22,311 bases of DNA from Actinomycetota bacterium (GTDB taxonomy: Bacteria; Actinomycetota; Thermoleophilia; Miltoncostaeales; Miltoncostaeaceae), in contig SYFI01000126.1 of the NCBI GenBank assembly GCA_005800465.1, forward strand, positions 1-22,311, given 5' to 3'. This document shows positions 7,826 to 14,334 of this stretch, piece after piece; positions within the stretch are counted from its first letter, which is position 1; each line of letters opens with the position of its first letter. The notes below the pieces were generated by a model, which saw nothing but the letters and a program-made list of their open reading frames with translations, was not told the DNA's origin and did no database searches. A program made the translations under genes and the position numbers.

Positions 7826-8062
7826 ATGTGGATATCTGTTCGTATGATCGTGACCGCACTCATCCCGCTCTTCCCACTCCGCATCCGGCTTTCTTCCGGC
7901 GCGGATGCTGTGGGGCCCATCGCCTTCGGCCCCGAGCCAGGGGCGCCGCAGGTGATCGGACCGTGCACGCCATCGGCATGGGGCCAGGGCGTGCGACCCG
8001 GTCTTCGTGTGGGAGAGGCCCTTGCGCGGTGCCCCGGGCTCAACCTGTTGATGCCCGATCCC
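7826..8062 (+). pseudogene. truncated duplicate of the imuB 5' end (residues about 1-74)
   Basis: From ATG 7826, this stretch matches the region from 9619 onward, including the true imuB start (7844 corresponds to 9637) and about 74 codons ending M-P-D-P. The block from about 7925 is nearly identical to imuB, with only scattered single-base differences, and the first third is more diverged with a net 3-nt deletion that keeps the frame. Homology stops at GATCCC (8057-8062), where sequence matching the nitroreductase begins. Everything after the first fifth of ImuB is missing. The frame stays open to 8359, so a chimeric protein of about 171 residues could be made, but no ImuB-like function is expected. 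Confidence 0.85.
7829..7842. promoter_or_regulatory. decayed LexA-box relic in front of the imuB fragment
   Basis: Aligned with the intact box at 9622-9635, this site reads TGGAT-ATCT-GTTCG instead of CGAAC-ATGT-GTTCG. The right half-site is unchanged and the left has lost three of five bases. It probably no longer binds LexA well. Confidence 0.6.
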
Positions 8063-8190
8063 CGTGATCACAACGCACGGCTATCCCACCGAATTCCCGG
8101 TGGGCCCCGCAATGGCGGCCAAGCGCCGGCCATGGCGAACGCTGGTGCATGGCGACCGCTGAGGCAACCCCCGCCCACCCCGACGCCCGA
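8057..8190 (+). pseudogene. duplicate of the nitroreductase 3' end
   Basis: Starting at GATCCCC (8057-8063), the sequence matches the nitroreductase gene from 6731 on. Translated from GTG 8064 it reads VITTHGYPTEFPVGPAM and then AAKRRPWRTLVHGDR, against PLITPLGYPTEFPVGLPPAM and AAKRRPWRTLVHDDHW in the intact enzyme. There is one 6-nt deletion. TGA at 8160-8162 replaces the Trp codon of the parent, and similarity continues weakly past it through AACCCCCGC. It lacks the first four-fifths of the gene and cannot encode an enzyme. Confidence 0.85.
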
Positions 8191-8201
8191 CAGGAACCCA
8201 G

Positions 8202-8380
8202 GTGGACAATGTGGTGAAACGTCGCATCGACGGCACGCGTGCGCTGACCACCGGCGGCGAGCCGTACCCGCGACAGGTGACGGGCGGCGACAGCGACTTC
8301 AGTGGCACCGTCAACTTCATCAACTGGAATGGCCCGGTAAGCGCCGTGGCACCCGCTGATACCATTGACGTTGAAGCACC
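8202..8380 (+). pseudogene. internally deleted LppX-like lipoprotein gene
   Basis: The first codons from GTG 8202 (residues V/M-D-N-V-V-K-R-R) match the start of copy 1 (M-N-T-M-M-K-R-R). After the tenth codon, near 8231, the sequence jumps to the C-terminal part: TTGGEPYPRQV, then FINWNGPVSAVAPADTIDV, corresponding to TTGEPYPLQV and FSKWNEPVTVTAPADALDF in copy 1. Roughly 195 codons are gone, including the signal-peptide core and lipobox. The family stop is lost and the frame runs on to 8504. A secreted product is impossible, so this is called a pseudogene. Confidence 0.8.
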
Positions 8381-8429
8381 GTTTATGCCGTGGGTGGAAG
8401 GACGGTCACCGCCACAACCTGAATCATCA

Positions 8430-8451
8430 CACCTGCATGCGGGGTCAGGTG
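8430..8451. promoter_or_regulatory. short inverted repeat upstream of lipoprotein copy 2
   Basis: CACCTG (8430-8435) and CAGGTG (8446-8451) are exact inverted copies with a 10-nt spacer, 70 bases before the start codon of the downstream lipoprotein gene. It could be an operator, but six-base arms can arise by chance. Confidence 0.2.
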
Positions 8452-8521
8452 CGGGGCCTGTTGAAGGCCACGGGCCCATCTCAATCCCCCATACTTTTCC
8501 ATGAAGGATGAAGGAGCTCGA

Positions 8522-9355
8522 ATGGAACGCACCATGAAGCGCAGGGCTGCAGCAGCTGCTGCAGCCGTCACCCTCCTCGCCGGCGGCGGGGTGCTGGCTG
8601 GCTGCGGCTCGAGCACGACGGACACCGCCGCATCCACTGCGGCAGCCGACGCCGCAGCGGAGCCCCCGAACGGCGTCGGGACGCTCCCGGCCACGGAGAT
8701 CCTCGCGAAGAGCCAGGCCGCGGCGAAGGCCGCGACGTCGGTCACCGTGAAGGGCACGATGACCGAGGGGGCAGAGGAGACCTCGCTCGACCTGGTGCTG
8801 GGAACGAACGCCAGCAGGGGCACCATCACCACCGAGGGCGTTGAACTCAGCACCATATTCGTGGATGGCAAGGTCTACTTCAAGGCGTCCGGCGGTGGCT
8901 GGGCCACGCTGCTGGGCAACACAGGCGCCGAGGGCAAGGCCGCAGGCGAGGAGATCGCCGGCCTCGTCGGCGACAGGTGGTTGTTGCTGCCGGCAGAACC
9001 GGGTTCGCTCGACGATACCGGTGGCGTGCTCGGGGTGACGCTGACGACCTTGAATGCGCTTTTCCAGAAGGACTCCTTGGTCGAGGGCCTCCTCTCGCTC
9101 GAAGGCGGGGCGACCGTCAAGAGCACCGGCGATGTGAACGGCACCCCGGTGGTGTTCCTCGAGGACACCAAGGGCGAGAGCACGTTGGCCATCCAGACCG
9201 TGGGCGAGCCCTACCCCGTGCAGGTCAAGAGTGGCGCCGCGGAGGGGTCGGGCGAGATCAGCTTCACCAACTGGAATGCACCGGTGAACGTGACCGCTCC
9301 CACCGACGTGGTGAATATCAGCACGCTCGCGACGGCGGGTGCCGCCAAACCGTAA
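8522..9355 (+). CDS. LppX/LprG-like lipoprotein (copy 2)
   Basis: This is a 277-residue predicted lipoprotein, paralogous to the gene at 7004-7795. MKRR and an alanine-rich core lead to the lipobox V-L-A-G-C with Cys28, then a Thr/Ala-rich linker. The mature part has LPATEILAKSQAAAKAATSV, FVDGKVYF, GDRWLLLP, TGDVNGTPVVF and GEPYPVQV, the same landmarks in the same order as copy 1. The middle differs considerably, so the two are not recent duplicates. ATG 8522 is chosen over the in-frame ATG 8501 because AAGGAG (8511-8516) lies 5 bases upstream. It is predicted to be anchored to the outer face of the cytoplasmic membrane, with possible lipid-carrier function by family. It is followed by the SOS-controlled imuB after 281 bases. 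Confidence 0.82.
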   Translation: MERTMKRRAAAAAAAVTLLAGGGVLAGCGSSTTDTAASTAAADAAAEPPNGVGTLPATEILAKSQAAAKAATSVTVKGTMTEGAEETSLDLVLGTNASRGTITTEGVELSTIFVDGKVYFKASGGGWATLLGNTGAEGKAAGEEIAGLVGDRWLLLPAEPGSLDDTGGVLGVTLTTLNALFQKDSLVEGLLSLEGGATVKSTGDVNGTPVVFLEDTKGESTLAIQTVGEPYPVQVKSGAAEGSGEISFTNWNAPVNVTAPTDVVNISTLATAGAAKP

Positions 9356-9621
9356 GGCCGCTTCATGATGTGACTTGCAATGACGCGCAGACAATTGCCG
9401 TAAGTGTTGCCGATGAATTGATCTTCAATCTTTGCTCCTGTCGTCTGCCGCAAGGCACGCGGCGGTTCCAGCCGGGGTAATCCTGCAAACATCGGCGTCA
9501 TTTCCGGTGTCGCTGATTCCAACAATTCCATTGCGCTCGATGAGTCCGGCTGGGCTCATGAAGGAGGTCGGCCCCCTCGGGCTGATCAGGCGCCCCACTT
9601 GATGTGCGTCGTCACGTTATG
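9356..9621. other. AT-richer intergenic region before imuB
   Basis: The stretch after lipoprotein copy 2 looks visibly less GC-rich than its neighbours. It starts with GCTTCATGA (9360-9368), which also follows the stop of copy 1 (GCTTCATGA at 7804-7812). At the first locus only about 30 bases separate the lipoprotein from the imuB fragment, so about 230 bases are extra here or lost there. A weak hairpin (9542-9557, GAGTCC/GGGCTC) is present. I see no convincing gene. Confidence 0.45.
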
Positions 9622-9635
9622 CGAACATGTGTTCG
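9622..9635. promoter_or_regulatory. LexA-binding SOS box of imuB
   Basis: CGAAC-ATGT-GTTCG is a perfect dyad matching the Gram-positive/actinobacterial LexA consensus (GAAC-N4-GTTC core). It ends one base before the preferred imuB start ATG 9637, so bound LexA would block the promoter or the first transcribed bases. TATGAT at 9635-9640 resembles a -10 element. The box predicts DNA-damage induction of imuB, DUF6504 and dnaE2. Confidence 0.85.
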
Positions 9636-9636
9636 T

Positions 9637-10809
9637 ATGATTGTGACCGCACTCATCCCGCTCTTCCCACTCCGCATCGCGCTGCTTGAGGCGCGGATGC
9701 CATGGGATGACCCAATCGCACTCGGCCCCGAGCCAGGGGCGCCGCAGGTGATCGGACCGTGCACGCCATCGGCATGGGGCCAGGGCGTGCGACCCGGTTT
9801 TCGTGTGGGAGAGGCCCTTGCGCGGTGCCCCGGGCTCGATCTGGTGATGCCCGATCCCGATGCCGCGCGATCGGCAGCAGAGCGCGTGACGCTGCGCCTG
9901 GAGGATCTTGGCGCTGCCGTGGCGCCGGGGGATGACGGCGAGTCGTGGTCATTCGCTGCCACCGGGCTCATCCGTATGCACGGCGGCATGGCCGTGCTCA
10001 TGCGACGCGCCCGTGCTGCGTTGCCAGTGGGTGCCGGCGGTCGCATAGGTGCCGCGCCCACCCCATTTGCATCACGCGAGGCCGCGCGAGCAGGGGTGGT
10101 CATTCATCAGGATGAAGTGGCTGACTTCCTCGCCCCCCTTCCCGCCGGGCGCCTGCCCTTGCCGCAGAAGAGCAGGTCCGCCCTCGAAGCGCTCGGCATC
10201 CGCAGCATGGGACAGGTTGCGCATCTGCCGCGGGCATCGGTTCTCGACCGGCTCGGACCCACCGGAGTGGCCGCGTGGGAGATGACCCGTGGCGAGGATG
10301 ATCCACGCATCAGCCCCCGCGTGCCCCCTCAGCCGGTTGGTGAGGAGGTGTCGTTTCCCGAGTCCATCGGGGCACTGCCGGCGCTTGAGGCGGCGCTGCG
10401 AATTCTCATCGCACGCATCACTGAGCACGCCAGAACGCAGGGAGGGTCCGTGCGATCAATCGTCATCCGCGCACGCCTGGAAGATGGCGGCTCATGGACC
10501 CACGCCGTGGCCCTCAGGGAGGCCACCTGCGACCCCAGGCGCATCGGTATCGCCGCGCTCCCCCACCTCGCGCGCATTACCGCACCGGTCACCTCACTGG
10601 CCATTGAGGCCGACGCCGGAGGACCACCCGATGCAGGGCAACTCGCCCTGGTGAGCACACCCGACGAAGAGCGCATGCGACGTGCCGGTACGGCACTCGC
10701 GCAGGTACGCGCCGCAGGCGGTGCCGCACCGGTACTCAGGCTGGTTGAGATCGAACCGTGGAGCAGGCTCCCGGAGCGCACGTGGGCACTCGGTCCCTAC
10801 GAGGCCTAG
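9637..10809 (+). CDS. imuB: ImuB, Y-family polymerase-like mutasome subunit
   Basis: This is a 390-residue Y-family-like protein without polymerase activity. In characterised systems, ImuB links the beta clamp to DnaE2 during error-prone lesion bypass. The region around GVRPGFRVGEALARCPGLDL (50-69) and the helix-hairpin-helix-like LEALGIRSMGQVAHLP (183-198) match the family. The catalytic acids are missing: the first strand (VTALIPLFPLRIALLE) has no D-x-D, and the usual SxDE motif region reads SWSFAATGLIRMHGG. Start ATG 9637 is preferred because upstream in-frame starts (GTG 9604, ATG 9619) precede or overlap the SOS box. GTG 9643 is another option if the mRNA is leaderless. The C terminus ends WALGPYEA. 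The next gene begins inside this one. No imuA is adjacent. Confidence 0.88.
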   Translation: MIVTALIPLFPLRIALLEARMPWDDPIALGPEPGAPQVIGPCTPSAWGQGVRPGFRVGEALARCPGLDLVMPDPDAARSAAERVTLRLEDLGAAVAPGDDGESWSFAATGLIRMHGGMAVLMRRARAALPVGAGGRIGAAPTPFASREAARAGVVIHQDEVADFLAPLPAGRLPLPQKSRSALEALGIRSMGQVAHLPRASVLDRLGPTGVAAWEMTRGEDDPRISPRVPPQPVGEEVSFPESIGALPALEAALRILIARITEHARTQGGSVRSIVIRARLEDGGSWTHAVALREATCDPRRIGIAALPHLARITAPVTSLAIEADAGGPPDAGQLALVSTPDEERMRRAGTALAQVRAAGGAAPVLRLVEIEPWSRLPERTWALGPYEA

Positions 10810-11039
10810 CGGCGGCCGGGCCGGTTGAGGTGTTCACCTCGCCGGACGGCACGCCCCACGCGCTGATGCGCGACGGCCGCAGGCGGCTGGTGGTCGCCGT
10901 GCGCGATTCATGGCGCGTGCAGGACCGCTGGTGGACCGACGACCCGGTAGATCGCTCGTATTTCGATGTAATCGTCGAGCCGGGGCGCCACGCCCTCATC
11001 TTCCGTGAGAGCAGCGGCGGCTGGTTCGTTCATGCCTAG
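10782..11039 (+). CDS. DUF6504 family small protein
   Basis: This 85-residue protein is encoded between imuB and dnaE2 and overlaps both. It contains GPVEVFTSPDGTPHAL, then the run VRDSWRVQDRWWTDDPVDRS and YFDVIVEPGRHALIF, and ends R-E-S-S-G-G-W-F-V-H-A. This Trp-rich W-R-x-x-D-R-W-W...Y-F-x-V pattern is what I recognise as DUF6504, a small domain found beside imuB/dnaE2 in actinobacteria. GTG 10782 is preferred because GGAG (10773-10776) lies 5 bases upstream; GTG 10758 and GTG 10830 are alternatives. It overlaps the imuB end by 28 nt, and dnaE2 starts 8 nt before its stop, indicating translational coupling. Its function is unknown; a mutasome accessory role is inferred from context. Confidence 0.75.
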   Translation: MGTRSLRGLAAAGPVEVFTSPDGTPHALMRDGRRRLVVAVRDSWRVQDRWWTDDPVDRSYFDVIVEPGRHALIFRESSGGWFVHA

Positions 11040-14000
11040 TCCCCCATATGTCGAACTTCATGCCCACACGGCCTTCAGCTTCCTCGACGGCGCATCACTG
11101 CCGGATGAGATGGCGGAGGCCGCGGCATCGCTGGGCCACAGCACCATGGCCATTACCGATCACGACACCCTGTCGGGGTCGATGGAGTTCGCCCATGCGG
11201 CCACCGCCGCGGGACTCCGCCCCATCACGGGTGCCGAGTTGTCGATCTGTGCCCTTCCCGCCATTGGGATCGGTCATGCACCCCACGTGCTCCACCTCAC
11301 CCTGCTGGTCGAGACCGCCACGGGGTACGCCAACCTGTGCCGCCTCATCACGCGTTCGCACGCGAACACGAGGTCCGGGCCCGACCGGCGGGCGATTGAC
11401 CCTGTACTGCCCATTGACGCGCTCCAGGCACATGCAGATGGGCTCGTGTGCCTGTCGGGTTGTGCCCGGCATGGGCTCGTACCCCACCTCCTCGCGGCCG
11501 GGCGTCATGCGGACGCCGAACACGCACTGCGATGGCTCATGTCCACCTTCGGCCCAGGCAATGCGTGGGTGGAAATCCAGCGTGCGGCTACACGGGGGGA
11601 CAGAACCCTTGCACGGGCGCTCGAGACGCTGGCAGACCACGTGGGCGCACCCGTGGTGGCCACAGGCGACGTGCATGCCCACCATCCCAGTCGCGCATTC
11701 CTGCAGGACACCCTGGTGGCCGTGCGCCATCGCCTCACCCTCGATGCATCGGAGGCGATGCGCCGTGGCAACCGGCAGTCGGTACTGCGCGCGCCCCACG
11801 ACATGGCACTGCGACTGGCCGACCACCCCGAGGCAGTGCGTAACTCGGTGGTGCTGGCCGAACGCCTGGAGTTTGACCTCACTCGCGATCTGGGGTACCG
11901 GTTCCCCGACTTCGTGGCCGGCCACCCCGGGGAGACCGCCGACGTGGCACTGGCGCGTATCTGCGGCCATGCACTGCGGGATCGCTACCCCGATGGGCCC
12001 GGGCGGGCTGAGGCCCTCAAGCGGCTGGATGAGGAACTTGGGCTCATCCGCCACCACGGACTCTCCGGATTCTTCCTGCTGCACCGCGACATCCTGGAGA
12101 TCGCACGGGAGGTTGCGCTCGAGGTGCGGCCTGCAGGTTCCGCGCGTCGCATGCTGCCGCCCGGCCGCGGGCGCGGATCGTCCGTGGGGTCGATCGTGTG
12201 TTACCTCACAGGCCTCTCGCACATCGATCCGATCGAAAGCGGGCTCTTCCTCGGCAGGTTTCTCAACAAGGACCTGCGTTCGGTGCCAGACATCGACCTC
12301 GACTTTCCCCGCGACGTCCGTGCGTGTCTCATCGAGGAGATCATCCGCCGCTATGGCCACGAGCATGCCGCGCTTGTGGCGGCATTCCCCACGTTCCGTG
12401 CCCGCATGGCCATTCGCGAACTGGGGGCGGCACTCGCGCTGCCCCCCGCCGACATCGAGCGCCTCGCGCGATTGTCGGATGGCTGGTCGTCAGCCGAAGC
12501 GGTGGAAGACGAGATCCGTCGCATGCCCGGTGGCGCGGACCGCCTGCAGTCACGTCGCTGGCGTGCGCTGGCGTCGCTGGCCCGGGAGGCAGCGGGAATT
12601 CCGCGGCACCTCGCCCAGCATTCGGGGGGAATGATCGTGAGCGCCACCCCCCTCATTGATCTGGTGCCGGTGGTGCCTGCGGCATTCGCCGGCAGGCAGA
12701 TCTGCCAGTGGGACAAGGACTCCTGTGCCGATGCCGGGTTCGTGAAGATCGACCTGCTCGGCCTCGGGATGTTGAGCGCGGTGGAGGAGTGCCTTGACCT
12801 CATCGCCACCGCGCATGGTCGGGCACCCGACCTCTCGCGCATCGGCTTTGACGATCCGGGTGTGTACGCCGAAATCCAGGACGCCGACACCATGGGTGTA
12901 TTCCAGATCGAGAGCCGTGCCCAGATGCAGAGCCTGCTGCAGACCCGGCCGGCAAACCTCGATGACCTCACCGTGCAGGTGGCGCTCATCCGCCCGGGCC
13001 CTGTGAGTGGTGGCGCCGTGCACCCCTATGTGGCCCACCGCCGGGCCCTTCGACGCGATCCCCACTTCGTTCCGCCATACGACCACCCGCTGCTTGAGCC
13101 GGCGCTTCGTGAAACCCTCGGAGTCGTCGTATTTCAGGAACAGGTACTCGAAGTCTCCATGGCCCTCGCGGGATTCACTCCGGGAGAGGCCGAGGATCTG
13201 CGCCGGGCGATGAGCCGTAAACGCAGTCGCACGGCGATGATGCGCATGTGGGAGCGCTTCCAGCAGGGGGCACGCGATCGTGGTGTTCCCGACCACACCA
13301 TCCAGACGGTGTTCACCAAGCTGGTGGGCTTCTCCAACTTCGGATTCCCCAAGGCCCACTCGGCCGCGTTCGCCGTGCTGGCGTACCAGAGCGCGTGGCT
13401 GCGGCGGCACCACCCCGCCGAGTTCCTGGCCGCGCTCATCAACGCCCAGCCCATGGGGTTCTATCCGCCCGCCAGTCTGGTGCGCGACGCCGGCCGGCGT
13501 GGCGTGCGCACGCTGCGTACCTGCATCCGCCGCTCGCAGGTGGGGTGCACGGTGGAAGACGGGTCGGTGCGACTTGGCCTGGGCATGGTGCGCACCCTTG
13601 GCGAGATACCCGCCCACCGTGTGGTTGCCGAACGTGAGGCCCGCGGCCATTTCACCGGCCTGGCCGACATGATTGCCCGCACCGGCCTGCGCCCGGAGCA
13701 GATGGCGATGATGGCGCGCGCCGGGACACTCGATGCCTTCGAGGTACCCGAGCGGGAGATGCTGTGGCAGGTGGCCACCCTCGCCCGGCCCCGGCGTATC
13801 GCAGGTGCAGAACAACTGCCCCTGCCGCTCGATCCGGCTGCCGCACCGCCGCTCCCCGCCCCCGACCGCATCGACCGTGTCATCGCCGAGTACGAGACCA
13901 CGGGTGTCTCCACCGGCTGGCACCTGATGACCCTCATCCGCCCGGCGCTGCCGAAGGGCACCATCACCGCAGAGGCGCTCAAGAACACCCGCCACGGCAC

Positions 14001-14334
14001 CGACGTGATCGTGGCGGGCATGGTGGTGGCCCGACAGCGCCCCGCCACCGCCAAGGGCATCGTGTTCCTGCTCATCGAGGACGAAACGGGACCCATCAAC
14101 GTGATCGTGCGACCCGACCTCTACGAGGCCGAGCGCTCACTGCTCCGGGCAGATCCGCTGCTGGTGGTGACAGGGCGGCTTGAACGCCGTGAGCGCGTGG
14201 TAAATGTGCTGGCCAGCGGTGTGACTGCGGCCCGCCTGCCATCCCGTGAGCCGGTGCCGCTTGAGCACGGCGCAGATGCCCGGGTGCGCGCTGGTGTGCC
14301 CGGGTCACAGGACTTCGCCCGGGGGCGACGCTAG
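11032..14334 (+). CDS. dnaE2: DnaE2/ImuC error-prone DNA polymerase III alpha subunit
   Basis: This 1100-residue C-family polymerase performs translesion synthesis in the ImuB/DnaE2 mutasome. The N-terminal PHP domain begins YVELHAHTAFSFLDG with ITDHDTL soon after. The catalytic acids are visible: PDIDLDF with Asp420 and Asp422, and Asp574 in KIDLLGLGML. GRGSSVGS, RPGPVSGGAVHPY and the GFSNFGFPKAHSAAFA region match the fingers and palm of DnaE. A tandem HhH-like region follows, and an OB fold starts near residue 990 (VIVAGMVVARQRP). The length fits DnaE2 rather than replicative DnaE1, which has a longer C terminus. ATG 11032 is chosen because it gives the standard PHP start; ATG 11005 would add nine residues. 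It should be co-transcribed from the SOS-box promoter of imuB. Confidence 0.94.
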   Translation: MPSPPYVELHAHTAFSFLDGASLPDEMAEAAASLGHSTMAITDHDTLSGSMEFAHAATAAGLRPITGAELSICALPAIGIGHAPHVLHLTLLVETATGYANLCRLITRSHANTRSGPDRRAIDPVLPIDALQAHADGLVCLSGCARHGLVPHLLAAGRHADAEHALRWLMSTFGPGNAWVEIQRAATRGDRTLARALETLADHVGAPVVATGDVHAHHPSRAFLQDTLVAVRHRLTLDASEAMRRGNRQSVLRAPHDMALRLADHPEAVRNSVVLAERLEFDLTRDLGYRFPDFVAGHPGETADVALARICGHALRDRYPDGPGRAEALKRLDEELGLIRHHGLSGFFLLHRDILEIAREVALEVRPAGSARRMLPPGRGRGSSVGSIVCYLTGLSHIDPIESGLFLGRFLNKDLRSVPDIDLDFPRDVRACLIEEIIRRYGHEHAALVAAFPTFRARMAIRELGAALALPPADIERLARLSDGWSSAEAVEDEIRRMPGGADRLQSRRWRALASLAREAAGIPRHLAQHSGGMIVSATPLIDLVPVVPAAFAGRQICQWDKDSCADAGFVKIDLLGLGMLSAVEECLDLIATAHGRAPDLSRIGFDDPGVYAEIQDADTMGVFQIESRAQMQSLLQTRPANLDDLTVQVALIRPGPVSGGAVHPYVAHRRALRRDPHFVPPYDHPLLEPALRETLGVVVFQEQVLEVSMALAGFTPGEAEDLRRAMSRKRSRTAMMRMWERFQQGARDRGVPDHTIQTVFTKLVGFSNFGFPKAHSAAFAVLAYQSAWLRRHHPAEFLAALINAQPMGFYPPASLVRDAGRRGVRTLRTCIRRSQVGCTVEDGSVRLGLGMVRTLGEIPAHRVVAEREARGHFTGLADMIARTGLRPEQMAMMARAGTLDAFEVPEREMLWQVATLARPRRIAGAEQLPLPLDPAAAPPLPAPDRIDRVIAEYETTGVSTGWHLMTLIRPALPKGTITAEALKNTRHGTDVIVAGMVVARQRPATAKGIVFLLIEDETGPINVIVRPDLYEAERSLLRADPLLVVTGRLERRERVVNVLASGVTAARLPSREPVPLEHGADARVRAGVPGSQDFARGRR

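Noticed and set aside
6884..8071. Minus-strand frame of 395 codons across the lipoprotein and imuB fragment
   Set aside because: Covers a lipoprotein gene with good signal peptide and Shine-Dalgarno plus a pseudogene; the antisense product shows no recognisable domain.
8081..9394. Minus-strand frame of 437 codons opposite lipoprotein copy 2 and the pseudogenes
   Set aside because: Another antisense shadow of compositionally biased coding DNA; not supported by any motif.
9558..9602. Fourteen-codon ATG frame (M-K-E-V-G-P-L-G-L-I and on) upstream of imuB, possible leader peptide
   Set aside because: No separate ribosome site spaced for it, no regulatory codon run, and its stop lies before the SOS box; insufficient support for a gene.
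12550..13995. Minus-strand frame of 481 codons inside dnaE2
   Set aside because: dnaE2 is unambiguous on the plus strand; the antisense product is low-complexity and unrecognised.
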